This document shows positions 1 to 13,372 of a stretch of DNA of 64,000 nt, in pieces. The first letter of the stretch is position 1. Each line of letters opens with the position of its first letter. Source of the DNA: Rutidosis leptorrhynchoides. Taxonomy: Eukaryota > Streptophyta > Magnoliopsida > Asterales > Asteraceae. A program made the position numbers and the translations under genes. The notes below the pieces were generated by a model. The model worked only from the letters and a program-made list of their open reading frames with translations, ran no database searches and had not been told where the DNA came from. Location: the NCBI RefSeq assembly GCF_046630445.1, contig NC_092341.1, positions 261,567,001 to 261,631,000 of the forward strand, given 5' to 3'.

Positions 1-1457
1 AATAAAATATAATATTTAAATAATTCATAATAAGAATAATATTAAATAATAAAAAGTTGTTAATTGAGCATAGTTCAGGGGTCGTAAATGAAAATTCAAT
101 TTCTAATTTCGCCTATAAAAGGCTATGTAACGATCAATTGAAATATACATTTTTCTATCCTAAATCTATATATCGATCCATCTATCTATTATCAATATCT
201 ATATTCTATATCTCTATCATAATGTTAACTTAATAAGATATAACAATAATCTTAATTTTAATTTTAAATTATGATAATAATAAGATTTATGATAGAGATC
301 GTTTGAGTGTGTAAGTCGAAATTCTGTCCGTGTAACGCTACGCTATTTTTAATCATTGTAAGTTATGTTCAACCTTTTTACATTAATGTCTCGTAGCTAA
401 GTTATTATTATGCTTATTTAAAACGAAGTAATCATGATGTTGGGCTAATTACTAAAATTGGGTAATTGGGCTTTGTACCATAATTGGGGTTTGGACAAAA
501 GAACGACACTTGTGGAAATTGGACTATTGACTATTAATAGATGGGGGGTATTGTCTAATTGAGTGACAACTCATTGGAGTCTGTCGAACCTATCTTCAAA
601 TTAATTAACCTAATAATTAATAATGATTATGGTTGTCCTATTTAGTGACGTTCATATGGAATCTGTTATAATCATTTAATTAATCAATTGGGTTGGGTAA
701 TTGATTATTCATTCTGATCAAGTGGATGAATTAATATTCATAAACTAATTAAAACAGGGGTGGATTACATACAGTGATAACTGGTGTAATTGTTGACAGA
801 AGTGATAACTGCGTCACAGTTTAAATCCTTAATCAGTTGGAATATTTGACTTCGGGTATAAGGGTAATTTGACGAGGATACTCGCACTTTATATTTATGA
901 CCGATGGACTATTATGGACAAAAATCAGATAGACGTATCAAATAAACCAGGACAAAGGACAATTAACCCATGGTAATAAATTAAAATCAACACGTCAAAC
1001 ATCATGATTACGGAAGTTTAAATAAGCATAATTCTTTTATTATATTTCTCATCGTATCTTTATTTACTGTCATTTTATTATTCGCAATTTTATTTACTGT
1101 CATTTTATTTATTGTCATTATTTTACGCACTTTAATTATCGTCATTTATCTTTACGCTTAAAATATAGAATCGACAAACCGGTCATTAAACGGTAAAACC
1201 CCTCTTTTATAATAATATTACTACTTATATAATTATATATATTTTGTATAAATATAGTTAAAAATATAGTAAGTATCACCAGCTCCCTGTGGAACGAACC
1301 GGACTTACTAAAAACTACACTACTCTACGATTAGGTACACTGCCTATAGTGTTGTAGCAAGGTTTAGGTATATCCCATCCGTAAATTAATAAAACTTGTG
1401 TCATATTTTGTAGTATTTTGTATTAAAAATAATACTATTTCGTACCCTCACGCTACA
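1..1457 (+). mobile_element. Right part of an LTR inserted in the Copia element
   Basis: AT-rich, no coding potential. A TATA-like CCTATAAAAGG lies at about 113-123, and the block ends in CTACA at 1457, exactly where Copia reverse-transcriptase coding sequence starts on the other strand. That fits the end of an LTR (TG...CA) in plus orientation. The left end is outside the window, so I cannot tell a solo LTR from a whole element, nor check the target duplication (expected ATATC, the bases at 1458-1462). Family assignment, probably Gypsy, is inference. Confidence 0.45.
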
Positions 1458-3918
1458 ATATCAAGTACATTTCTTTGGGTTTTGCATTGGTTGCTTCTGA
1501 TACCTTAAATCCTTCAGGTATCTTCATATATATATCACTATCAAGTGATCCATAAAGATAAGCAGTCACAACATCCATGAGATGCATTTCTAAATTTTCA
1601 GAAACTGCCAGGCTGATTAAGTATCTAAAAGTAATTGCATCCATAACAGGAGAATAAGTTTCCTCATAATCAATTCCCGGTCTTTGAGAAAAACCTTGAG
1701 CTACAAGTCTAGCTTTATACCTTGTAACTTCATTTTTCTCATTTCTTTTTCGCACAAAAACCCATCTATATCCCACAGGTTTCACATCTTTAGGTGTGAG
1801 AATGATAGATCCGAAAACTTTTCTTTTATTGAGTGATTCAAATTCAGCTCGTATTGCTCCTTTCCAATGATCCCAATCATGTCTATTTTGACATTCCATG
1901 ACAGATTTTGGTTCTGGATCATCATCATCATTCATGATGTCATATGCAACATTATATGAAAATATCTCATCAAGATTTTTCATTTCATTTCGGTTCCATA
2001 ATATTTTTGAATGTGCGTAATTGATTGAAAATTCCGTATTGACATCATCAATCTCCTCTGCAGAAGGAGTATTGATTTGTAGTTCTTCTTGAACACTTTC
2101 TTTTACCTCATTATCAGCTGATTTTCTTTTCCGGGGATTTTTATCTTTGGAACCAATTGGTCTCCCACGTTTCTGGCGTGGCAAAGACTCAAGAATAACA
2201 TTATTGCCAGTTTTTGGAATTTCAATTCGAGCTGGAGCATTTGCTGCTGGTATATATGATTTAGTCACTCTTTTTGTATCTGTAAATGCATCAGGCAATT
2301 TATTTGCAAGTTCTTGCATATGCATTATTTTTTGAACTTCGATCTCGCATTCTTTTGTGCGAGGATCAAGATACATTAATTGAGGTTCACACCATGAAAC
2401 ATCATTTTCTTTATTTTTTATTTCTCCCCCTAATCTAGGGAATAATGTTTCATTAAAGTGACAATCAGCAAAACGTGCTGTAAAAACATCACCCGTCATG
2501 GGTTCAATATATCTTATTATTGAAGATGTTTCATATCCAACATATATTCCCATCCTTCTTTGAGGACCCATTTTAGTGCATTGTGGTGGTGCGATAGGGA
2601 CATAAACCGCACAACCAAATGTTCTAAGGTGGAAAATATTTGGCTGATGACCAAAAGCAAGTTGCAAAGGACAATATGTATGACTTGCGCTTGGTCTAAT
2701 GCGAATCAATGATGCAGCATGCAAAATTGCATGGCCCCATACAGATACTGGGAGTTTTGTTCGCATTATCAATGGTCTAGCTATTAGCTGCAATCGTTTA
2801 ATTATTGATTCAGCTAAACCATTTTGTGTATGCACATGGGCAACGGGATGTTCAACAATAATCCCAATAGACATGCAAAAGTTATTAAATGCTTGAGACG
2901 TAAACTCACCGGCATTATCTAGTCTCACCCTTTTAATAGTATAATCAGGGAAATGTGCTCTCAATTTAATAATTTGAGCAAGAAATTTTGCAAATGCCAT
3001 ATTTCGACTTGATAATAGACAAACATGAGACCATCTACTAGATGCGTCTATTAGAACCATAAAATATCTAAATGGTCCACATGGTGGATGAATTGGTCCA
3101 CATATATCACCTTGAATTCTTTCAAGAAACATTGGTGATTCTTTTTCAACCTTAAGAGGTGATGGTCTTATTATCAACTTTCCAAGTGAGCATGATGTAC
3201 ATGGGATAAGTGCATCATGAGGGATCCTTTGATCCGCCAATGGATGTCCATGTGTATTTTGTATTATTCTTTTCATCATTGTTGATCCTGGGTGACTTAA
3301 TCTCTCATGCCACAAACTGATCATTACAGGATCACATAATTTTTCTTTAACTACCACATTTACTTCAGGTACATTTATATGTGTATAATGTAAACCAGAA
3401 TGAAGTCTTGGTAGTTTTTCAATTACACGATTCTTATCAGTGATACTTAAATATTTTTCATTTTCGGTTGTCACTGACTGATAATCATATCCATTTTGGT
3501 ATATGTCAGAGAAACTTAACAAATTTCTCTTTGACATGGGAGAAAATAAGGCATTATTTATCAGAAAATTCGTACCATTTGGTAACATGAATTTTGCCTT
3601 TCCCATTCCTTTTATTAAGTCCACAGGACCTGATATAGTATGTATAGTTCCTTCCGTTGCTTTCAAGTCTGTGAAATATTTTTTAGATTTGAGTATGGTG
3701 TGAGTGGCACCACTGTCTGCAATACAAATATCTCCACCATTTGACTGATTTTTTACTCCAGCAGTATACATCATGAACTTCAAAAAAAAATATGAGAAAC
3801 AAATAATGAGTATATAATTCATCAATATATTACATTCAAAACATGTTACAAACGGTAGCACATAATAAGGAAATATGTAGTAAACTAGATATGGTGTAGA
3901 TTGAAAATCTACAACCAT
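1458..3918 (-). pseudogene. Copia pol region: protease, integrase, partial reverse transcriptase
   Basis: Contains the aspartic-protease motif IADSGATHTI. The GAG-pre-integrase zinc region follows (HERLSHPG ... CTSC), then the integrase core with D at GDICGP, D at RLDNAGEF and E at NGLAESIIKR. The start of the Copia RT comes last (GYRWVFVRKRNEKNEVTRYK, KARLVAQGF, DVVTAYLYG). The first 50 or so residues of the open frame are hydrophobic and unlike pol, so they are probably not native. RT is incomplete here because the LTR ending at 1457 is inserted in it. RNase H is not present in the window. Confidence 0.85.
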
Positions 3919-3980
3919 TTATTTAACGAGAACATATAATAGGATATCTATATATATATATATATATAGATATTAGAAAT

Positions 3981-5054
3981 TTATTCATTAAAGTAGTCAC
4001 AAGTTGGCTCAGTGATTTTTGTATCAAGGTCATCCACAAGATTTGCTTCTTTTCCCTTTCCCTTTAGGGATTCTTGATACCGATTAACAGAATGCTGATT
4101 TGTTCGGCAGTTTTTAGACCAGTGGCCAATTTTACCACATCGGTAACAAGAATCTTCAACATTCTTTGAAGAGCCTTCTTCAACATTGTGATTTGTGGGA
4201 TTGTATGGTGTTTGGATTTTATAATTTTGTGGATTATTATTTCTTTGTCCACGACCACCACGACCACCACGACCACGACCACCACCACGACCATTACCAT
4301 AAGGGTGATTTCGAACATAGTTATGATTTTTATTATTGTTATGGTAATTTCCATGATGATGGTTTTGGCCAATATGGCTACAACCTCTTCCACGCCCTCG
4401 ACCATGTGCATTTCTTCTTTTATTATTATTATTATTATTATTATTGTTAATAGCATTAGCTTCAGGAAATGCTAGCGCACCGGTAGGACGAGATTCTTGA
4501 TTTTTCATCAGTAATTCTTTATTAACTTCTGCAACTAAGAGATAAGTTTGAAGTTTGGAAAAAGTTTTATAATTCTGCAATCTTAAATTTTCTTGCACAG
4601 TTATATTTGCAGAATGCATTGTGGAGAAAGTTTTCTCCATCATATCAGCATCACTTATTTCTTGACCACAGAATTGAAGCTTTGAACGGATCTTGAACAT
4701 GGCCGAGCTGTATTCACTTACCTTTTTGAAATCTTGGAACCTTAGATTTCTCCATTCTTCCCTCGCAGCTGGAAGTAATATTTCCTTTTGATTATCGAAT
4801 CTACTCTTGATACTTTCCCATAAAACATGTGGATCTTTGATAGTGAGAAACATATGTTTTAAGGTGGTATCAATATGTTTGCGAATAAAAGCAATTGATT
4901 TTAATTTATCTTGATCGGAACAAGTATTATTTTCTTTTAAAGTTTCTAGAATACCCAATGATCCAAGATTTATTTCTACGTCCATAACCCATGATGTGTA
5001 GTTTGTTCCCGATACGTCTAAGGCATCAAACTCAAGCTTTGATAAGTTTGACAT
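3981..5054 (-). pseudogene. Copia gag (capsid/nucleocapsid) region
   Basis: Encodes 357 residues beginning MSNLSKLEFDALDVSG. The first 200 or so residues look like the UBN2/DUF4219-type gag of plant Copia elements. A basic Asn/Gly/Arg-rich stretch (about 200-290) follows, and then one CCHC zinc knuckle, CYRCGKIGHWSKNC, at about 305-318. Capsid plus nucleic-acid-binding tail is the usual gag layout. A TAT/ATT microsatellite encodes the Asn run near residue 205. It is part of a fossil element and I claim no host function. Confidence 0.8.
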
Positions 5055-5299
5055 TTTCTATTTTCAGAAAGATGAACAACATAAATCATAATCATAATCA
5101 TAATCATAATATTTTTTTTTTCGTAGATAAATAACAACATGCAATTAGAATTAGTTTAGATTCATAAGTAGTAAACAAAGGAATAATGGTATGATTACAA
5201 ATAATAAAATCATAAGAGAATATAGGTTCATATTATATTATATTATTAATGATATTATTATAATATATATTAAGTTATAATATATATTATTATAATATA

Positions 5300-5840
5300 T
5301 TTTTCTTATTTTAACCTTTAAGATTTACTTTTAATAAAAATACAAACTACTTTTCTATTTTAACTTTTAAGATTTACTTTTAATAAAAATACAAACTACT
5401 TTTTTTATTTTAACTTTTAAGATTATAAATTTAAGAATAAACATTAGTATGCATGAAATAAATAATGATTAATTGCATAAGTAATCATAAATGTTAGATA
5501 ACATATAAAGACCCCATCGTATTCGTATTGATCGGAATTAATCTCGACCCATGGTACCGTGTTGTCAAATGACGTGTTGCGTACATAAAGTACCGTGTTG
5601 TCAAATGACGTGTTGCGTACAATCATGAGGTCTTATTAACATAAATATAAATGTTAGTGAAGTTAATAAGAGTTAGATTACAGAAAATATAATTCAGGTG
5701 GTATAACCGACCATATATAACTTAAATAACATAAATATAAATGTTAGTGAAGTTAATAAGAGTTAGATTACAGAAAATATAATTCAGGTGGTATAACCGA
5801 CCATATATAACTTAAATAACATAAATATAAATGTTAGTGA
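5300..5840. repeat. Three short tandem-repeat arrays in the Copia leader
   Basis: Three separate arrays. About 5305-5425 holds three tandem units of period about 49 bp built on TTTAAGATTTACTTTTAATA. 5555-5620 holds about 1.8 units of a 36-bp repeat containing GTTGTCAAATGACGTGTTG. 5641-5840 holds two exact 90-bp units (5641-5730, 5731-5820) plus the first 20 bp of a third. They lie between the LTR and gag and have no coding potential. Confidence 0.85.
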
Positions 5841-6051
5841 ACATAACTGTAAATGTTAGTATACATAAATAAATGTTAGATAACATAAATGTAAATGTTA
5901 GTATACATAAATAAATGTTAGATAACATAAATGTAAATTAGGCGACAGTGTCGACCATATATCATTTAGGTGGTATAACCGATCATATATTAGTTAGGTG
6001 GCAGAGCCAACCATATTTAGTATAAATGTTGAGATAATCGTGCTGATAACG

Positions 6052-6367
6052 TGTTATAATTCAGTAGGCTTATAACTACCTTTAGTGGTTCTTGACTGTA
6101 GAAGGTATATAGAGATAGAGATACTGTAAAACGGAGAAAACAAAGGTTGAACAAAAGGTATGAGTAATTGATTTTTTATTTATAGAAAAATGTACAATGA
6201 GAGTTTGGTGGCATTTGGAATCTAGAGAGAGAGAGAGTGTTTTTGTTAACCAAAAAAATACATACAATAAACTCTAATTCAACACACCTATTTATACTCA
6301 AAAAAAATATACTATGCAATATCTATAATAATAATAAAATTATCATCCAATTATTACTTTTATAACA
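6052..6367 (-). repeat. Copia LTR (5' LTR in element orientation)
   Basis: 316 bp bounded by TGTTATAAT and TTTATAACA, a TG...CA pair with 8-bp inverted ends. Read on the minus strand, the LTR is followed by CGTTATCAGCACGA, the usual primer-site neighbourhood of this Copia group. The next bases, AATAT (6368-6372), are a likely 5-bp target duplicate, and copy B has AATAT at 30599-30603 without an element. Confidence 0.75.
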
Positions 6368-6372
6368 AATAT

Positions 6373-6648
6373 CACTTTATTATTATGTATTTGTTTGATG
6401 TTTGATAGCTCATATGTGAATAGTAAATATATGAGCTGGAATATGGCTAACATGTGAGATATATTCAACGAGGTTACTCGCGCGTTTCAAATAATCAGGA
6501 GAAGGAAAAAAACTCCTACTAGACCAAACCTGTGTCTGCAAGAGTAAATATATTCAACCTTTGTCTGCAAGAGTAAATCACAGATTGCATCTTGATGCTT
6601 TTCTCACCTGGTAAAAGAATAGTAACTGGCACTTTTGCCATCTATAAC

Positions 6649-6691
<43 letters not shown>

Positions 6692-7646
6692 CACACCACA
6701 TGCACTTTATGCATGTGACAAGTAATTATTGGTTAGCATGTATGTATTGAGTACTGTGTTAAACATTCATTTTGTAACGGACTGTCATCTTCTGCAAATC
6801 AGATTCTTTTGGATATCATGTCATTTTGTTTGTTCATTTTAAGTTCGTGTCTTGATGGGGACTTTTACCTTTAGTATAATGAGCCAAAAAATGGGTATTA
6901 AATATTATTGAAGGGCAGCTTAAGTACTCATAGTATCTGTCAATATGGTGTATGGGTTAGGTATATTTATGTGAGCAACACGATGATCCAACTTATCGAA
7001 TGCAGCTGCAATGTAATTCATTTTTGAAACTATCCAGCCGGTATTCGCAAACATGTAATTTATTAATTACAAGCTACTGGTATTTAGTAAATACGATTGA
7101 TGGACTACATCTTATGTCTGTAATCCGCATAGACGTTTGCAACTAATTGGAGTAGAGTACTATATATTGGTTAGTGATGGTGAGTGAGGTCTTTAATGTG
7201 ATAAATAGTTGTCAAAACAAAATTAGGACATATACACTTACACAGGTCTTATGCGTGATCAAGGTGTTACAAGAAACATGCCTGAACACAAGTAGGAACC
7301 ACAAATATCCAAAATACAAATTTCAGATATTAATCCTACTATTACTTAAATATAGCTTGGGTGCAGATGGAGACTCGCATTTAACCAGAGCAATCTAATT
7401 TTATGACCACCAAAAAACAAACGAAAGTGTATCTCGTGTAGCACTATAATCTAAACCCAACTATTACAACAAACACTGTTCATGAAGCAAGAAAAAACAG
7501 AAGGAAATGTAACGGAACACAAATATTTGGTTAAAAAATAAGGGAACACCAGTCTCATCCTGAATGGCGTAATAAGATAATGAAACCTCAAAACAAGATA
7601 TGTGAACATATTTACATTGGTATTTGTATATGCATAATGGGAATCT
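6373..7646. other. Non-coding 3' flank of the coiled-coil gene, copy A
   Basis: No gene seen. It holds a poly-A tract at about 6650-6689 and otherwise matches 30604-32792 of copy B minus the hAT insertion. It includes the 3' untranslated sequence and downstream spacer of the minus-strand gene. Confidence 0.6.
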
Positions 7647-8487
7647 TCAAAATGAAATCTTGATAAATACCAATATATGCAGAATAAGAATATAAAGCAC
7701 AAAAGCAGACCTGAGAAGCATTTGTCTCTGCAGGGCGTCTGTGCGTACAATTGTGGGCTTGTAGCGAGGATCGACAATGTAATCAGGCGAAAGGTGTCCT
7801 TTATCAGAGTTGCTTCTTCCAAACCTATTTCTGGTAGCATTTGAGTCCGCAGTGCTGTTTTCAACTTTCCTCCATAGTCCATTTAGCCTATCTAGTTCCA
7901 TTTCCTTTGAACGAATTTCACCCATCAGACCTGCTGCTTGATCCTAGCATCAAATCGAACAGCAAATTATTAACAATTTTATCGATAATTACAAGGGAAA
8001 AAAACACACATGTCATACGTGTGTGATACCTGCTTTGCAGCTAATTGCTCCATTAGGCTGTGAAGCTGTTTATCCAACATCTTCTCCCGCTGAGCTGCAA
8101 AAATATCATGAATTATATTCACACAATCTAGTAAATCATCATGTCTTATTTCTCATTATAAACACATGAAGATATATACTACTAACAACCATGATAGCTT
8201 CCTATTTGTGTTAGGTTGATTATAATTTATTAATGTGAGGTTGCTTGTGACAATTAAATTATATATTTGAGTAAAACAATGAGCCCACAACAAAGGAGTT
8301 AAAATTCGAGATTTGACATCAGTAAGCATAACAAAAAGACAACACATGAGGATCGCAGCTACTATAAAATTTAAATTAGTTCCAGTGATCCCGAATGACT
8401 GGAGGTCTCTTAATGCCAAACAATCTTAAATGAAATAAAAACTTATTTTAAGAACTATCTTCTGAAAACCAAGTCCGCAGGGTTGTG

Positions 8488-8518
<31 letters not shown>

Positions 8519-8862
8519 TAATGAAAAGAAGAGAGGTGATGAGAAAATCAACAATGCCACAGTCAACCACGGGCATATAAAATGCATATAAAATGGTCAA
8601 CTTTTTTGCGTTCGGCTAGTTTTTCAAAAATGAACAAATTTTCTCATGGCATTCATGGGTTGCAAGGGTAATCTTGAAAAGAAAATGATGGATTTAGGGG
8701 GTGAGTGAATAACGCGTTGTCAGTAGGGATAAATAGTTAACTCGTAAGTAAACACATAGATACGCTGCGATATAAGCCCTCCAGTAGTTGGATGCTGTAG
8801 CCTAATTCGTATACATATATTTGAAAAACTAGCTATAGTTGTATCTGAGAAAGTAAAATGAG

Positions 8863-8906
<44 letters not shown>

Positions 8907-11900
8907 ACAAAAATAGAAAAACTATATGACAAAGATAGTTAACAATTACAATTCATTATATAAATACATGAATTAATTGTAAGATAATAAGATTATTTTT
9001 TCATATATATAAAGCATTAAAAAGATCATAATCTTTTTCAAGATTAGGATTATATTTTTTCTTAATTGTCTAAAATTGTTTTTACTAGTAGAATTTGACA
9101 CAATGTAAATGTAAACAAATTTGTAGTTTAATGTTTTTAAGGGTTATAATAAATTAACTTAGCAAATGCATCCTTACTTAGACCTTATAAAATAAACTTT
9201 CTAGTAGTACCTAGTTTTCAATATAGGTATATCATGATTATCGCTTTTTTTGTCAATGCATGATTTGCAAATAAAACAAACAAATATAAGTAAATTAAGT
9301 AGTACATAACTACACATGTCTGCCTGCGATGACTATTTACAGGTGGCATGACGATAAAGTTTTTGTTTGGTTTGAAGGGCACTATTGTAATTTTGACAAC
9401 TAAAATCTCTTCAGAAAATTGAATGCTTCATCAACTAGCATTTGAAAATCAGGCTTAATGTGAAAAAAAAGCTCCCACTCATACAACCAAACAGAGCTAA
9501 ATTATTTTTTATGTTATTTTTGAAGATTAAAAGCTTAAAGCTTGTAGAAGCTCGTCTCCAAACAAACTTTAAGGGTTTCTTTCGCATGGAGCTTTTACTA
9601 GCTCTTAAGAGCTGCAAGAATTCTTATTTGAAAACTAAGCTCCATCTCTTAAAAGATTATAAAAATGTGTGGGTACACATACTTAAAGCTTTACCTTGAT
9701 CAAACAGCTCCTAATTTAAACAAAAGTTGTAAGGTTTTCCCTGTTCGGGTTACCCGAGAAGGGCGAGTAATCCGACCCCATACTCTAGTGTACGCAGCCC
9801 ATCAGGAATACTCCCTGGCTGTTTCCAACCCTTCCCTGGCCACCCCAAGAATTGAACCTGAGACCTCTTGCAAGGATCTCAGGGCCCCAACCACTTGGGC
9901 TACCTTGGTTTAAACACTTTGAAGAAAATCATTCAAAATCCTAGAAGCCTTTCAAATCTAATTATTACAATGTTGTCCTTAGTAAAAATCACATTTTGAG
10001 TCAAGAATGTGATTGTTGTTAACTCATGGTTATTAGCTTCCCAGATTGTATGCGTTATAGACAAACAAAATATATGGATATTCCCTTCTTCCTTTCCAGT
10101 AACAAACATATGTATATGTATTATACTGAAAAGTATTTAGAGAATAATATGTTATAAACTAAATTTACTTATAAAATAAAATTTAGTTTGACAAATATAT
10201 TTGACATTACATTTATAATCTTGTCCTTTTTTCATTTTACACTTCACTGTTAAAGAAGATACACTAATTTATCACACACATTTACACAAATAAGGTTACA
10301 GTGTGCAGCTTCAAATTAGAGTGTCGGCTTGCAGCTACAACTATTTTTGCCAAACATACCCTAGGCTCAAGCAAGTGGGGATTACGTCTATCATTGTCAA
10401 TATATTTAAAGGTTCTGCCATACAATTCATAGAATATGGTCTCACAATTAACAGTCTTTTCTTGAGTAGAACTCGAGTTAGTTTAGCATACTTAGTGTAT
10501 CATTTGATAGTGATTAAAATTAAAATGCTTGTTGATAGACTTCTCCTTATATGTTTAAGTAACTTTAGTATCTTGAATGTTTAGTAAGAGACGTCTATCA
10601 TGACTCAGATTACAGTCTCTATTAGTGTTTTTTGAGAGGTGCTCGTGAAAATGAACTAAGGACAAGGGGTCCAAAACAGCCTAATACATAACAAACGAGA
10701 ATGCCCTCTAGATCTTTACGATTCTACGTTATATTTGCTTTATATATTTTGTAAATTGTGATAACGTACTTAAATTTACATCAGTGAGAAAGCGACAAGA
10801 ATCACAAAAGCTTACAAACAGCTATACAACCCCGTCTAGGTTTTCAGATACAGAAATCGTTCAAATTATTGTTCAATGTATCCATATCATCATCTAATAT
10901 GAACCTTAGTACATTAGTTGTTTATTGTTCCAATACCTTGAGCTAAGGAATATTACAAACTATAGTCCTAATCCAGTATATGCAAAAGAGACTAGAAGCC
11001 AAAGCAACATTATTAATAATAAAGATATTGAATATTTATGCATAATTTGGAGCCTAAAGTAAATTTCAGGCAGGATTTAAAACCCATGGAAATTTGATTT
11101 TACCATTTTCATGGCGTCTCAATTTTGTTAATTTAATTTATTTTTAAAAAAAAAATTCCTACTTATTGGCCGGAGGTCCACTCGGAAGCAATCTCTCTAT
11201 CCGTCGAATAGAGAGAGGGATGACTTTCTCTACTTTTGAGAGTGTTTTCACTATGGGCGGAGAAATGACTTGTCTTTTTTCTCAGATAGGGGAAGGATTG
11301 TCTACATCTCACCTCCCCCATACACCACTTATGTGGTATTGAGTTTTGTTGTTGTTGTATGCATAATTTGATTAATCTTAATTTAAAGGTTCACTAATGT
11401 ATACATATGCTATGAATAGTTTCCACTTACTGATTTTGATTATTGTTATTGTTCTTGACAGACTTGCAGAAGGTATAAACATACAGAAGAGCAAAGATAA
11501 TACATAGAAAATTTGTATTCAAAATACCTGGAGTCGGCTGCTTAAGCAAATCTTCTTGAACTTTAGACCACTGTCTCTCTAAGTTTTGAACAATCTCTTC
11601 CATAGAAGCCTGCAGTAACCATGAAGTTTGCAATATTTACATGAAATCAAAAATGAAGTGACCAAAGATAAAGGTCATTGAAATAAGAGACGCTTGAGTA
11701 GAAATAATGTAAGCATACCAGCTCCTTTTTCTTGATCTCCAAACTCTCCTTCAAAGATGAAACTTGGGCTGACGAATGTTCGGTCGAATCAGCTTTTGAT
11801 TTAGATGAAAAATCAGCTGCATCTCCAGATTCGTTGGCATCTGATACAGACTGTTCACTTTCCATCTCAGCTCTTGGAGTTGCATCCATTTCCTGCAAAG

Positions 11901-13372
11901 AAAAATGCATATATGCGCATTTCCAACCATTAACTATTAAGAATTAAGATTATCATGCTTTGAATAAGGTCAACTAAGGATCTTATGTGGAGGCAGAATA
12001 AACAAAGAATAAGATCACTAAAAGCAGCTTCATGATGAAGACAACCCCACACTATCCTTTCATTTCTCACGGCATGCTCGTAATCTTTGTCTAGGAACAA
12101 GTAATAGCATACACGCATTACTTCTAATAACGCGGGCAACTAAGCAATCATTATCTTCCTCTTCTTAAACTAATTTGTATTTGTATTTGAATGGAACACC
12201 AATCGCCCACAACAACTCTCCCCTTTATTAGAAAACAATTTGCCATTAACATAGCTTAAACTACAGTATTAAAAAAACTTCCGTCCACTTTACATCCATT
12301 GTAAAGTTATATACATATACAAACGGAGAAATAAAAATCATAATAAATCAAGCTCTTACCTCTAGCCTAACGCGAAGTTGATCAGCTTCTCGCAACTTCT
12401 CTTGTATCTTACCCTCACATTCTGATATAGCCTTCTCAAATGCAGCATTTTCTTCGTGCAATGTAACTTCTCTCAGTTGTGCCTGCCATGACATGTCATC
12501 CATAATCGTCACACTTAAGCTTTCAAGTGTTTATTATGCCCAACATATATGCAGATCTAAGCTATCTTCACTTCATCATACAATAAACTCAAACTAAATC
12601 GATAAACCACTTAAAATGTACGTATTTCAAAATATGAAATCTGCTACTAACACATTTGGTCTAATTAAGTATCACGAGTATTCGAGCAATATTAAATTAG
12701 TCAAATCAACGGTCTACTTTACGAAATAGATTATAGAATTCGGTATCTGCTACTAAAATATCTAAGCAGTTTTTAGTCAGTAGTCACCAAATCGTAGATC
12801 TTCATTCTATGAATGAATGTAATTATTGTAGATGGTAATACAGTTATATGATCATCTCAAACATATAGTCACATTATCACAGTCTAATAGTTATAGTTAT
12901 ACAGTAGTTATTATATAATAATATAATAATATGACAGTGATGCTACTTCAGATCAAATTCAAGGTAGATTCACTCAAACTCCAACTCTAAATGTAACAAA
13001 TTAAGCATAAATTCACAACTAAGCAACTGCATCAACAAATCAAATTATGAAATCAACATATGATCATTAACTTACCTGTTCTTTAGTAGAAGAATGAGAG
13101 TTTAATTGAAGAGCTAGGGCAGCATTAGAAGCAACCGAATGTGCGTGTAGATCAGGAAGCCGTTGCGAGATATCAGGCGGTGGTATTCGCTGACGTAAGT
13201 CTTGTACGGACCGTTTCAACGACGCTACTTTGATGTTTAACTCGCGAGCGTATTTTTGTTGATCAGGATTAAATATTAACGGAATTAAATCGGAGTCATC
13301 TTCATCATCATCGCTGGTTGAACCGCCACCTGTTCGTACTACATCTGCCGCCCATGCTAGTAGACCTGACAT
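7647..13372 (-). CDS. Coiled-coil protein with C-terminal membrane anchor, copy A (six exons)
   Basis: Exons on the minus strand: 13076-13372, 12360-12482, 11719-11892, 11528-11609, 8030-8094 and 7647-7943, all with GT-AG introns and matching phases, giving 345 residues. The start MSGLLAWAADVV is the first ATG after the upstream spacer. Residues 12-28 are acidic. The conserved block PPPDISQRLPDLHAHS is near 65-80. Long Glu/Lys/Gln/Leu-rich stretches (about 80-300) look like coiled coil. The last 20 or so residues form a hydrophobic segment ending FIKISF, the layout of a tail-anchored membrane protein. I recognise the family as a conserved plant protein but know no function or symbol. Intron 4 (8095-11527) is large and holds a SINE insertion and an older SINE. 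Copy B is the same except Lys230. Confidence 0.88.
9715..9916 (-). mobile_element. tRNA-derived SINE in intron 4, copy A only
   Basis: A 194-bp insertion between two TTTAAACA direct repeats (9715-9722 and 9909-9916). Copy B has the empty site with one TTTAAACA near 34837. Read on the minus strand it begins CCAAGGTAGCCCAAGTGGTT, resembling a pol III A box, followed by GGTTCAATTCT, close to the B-box consensus GGTTCRANNCC. This is the standard internal promoter of tRNA-type SINEs. Because B lacks it, it inserted after the duplication. Confidence 0.85.
11160..11362 (+). mobile_element. Older SINE (Au/TS-like 3' end), copy A
   Basis: Contains GGCCGGAGGTCCACTCGGAA and ends ATGTGGTATTGAGTTTTG followed by TTG repeats. 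This 3' end resembles plant SINEs of the TS/Au type, which finish in a (TTG)n tail. Present at the same place in copy B (36090-36286) with several substitutions, so it predates the duplication. The 5' half is not well defined. Confidence 0.6.

Larger units (their letters stand above)
1458..6367 (-). mobile_element. Ty1-Copia retrotransposon, interrupted and incomplete in this window
   Basis: On the minus strand, in order: LTR (6052-6367), untranslated leader (5055-6051) with tandem repeats, gag (3981-5054), then protease, integrase and part of reverse transcriptase. That domain order, with integrase before RT, is diagnostic of Copia. The later part of pol and the second LTR are not seen; they probably lie left of the window beyond the LTR inserted at 1457. 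The element sits in duplication copy A only. Copy B at 30599 has the uninterrupted target, so the insertion is younger than the duplication. The copy is a fossil with at least one large interruption. Confidence 0.85.

Noticed and set aside
5300-5840. Regular repeats that could suggest a CRISPR-like array
   Set aside because: Plant nuclear DNA, contiguous tandem units without unique spacers, and a position in a Copia leader.
9665-9913. 82-residue open frame on the plus strand
   Set aside because: It is the SINE read antisense to its own promoter; absent from copy B.
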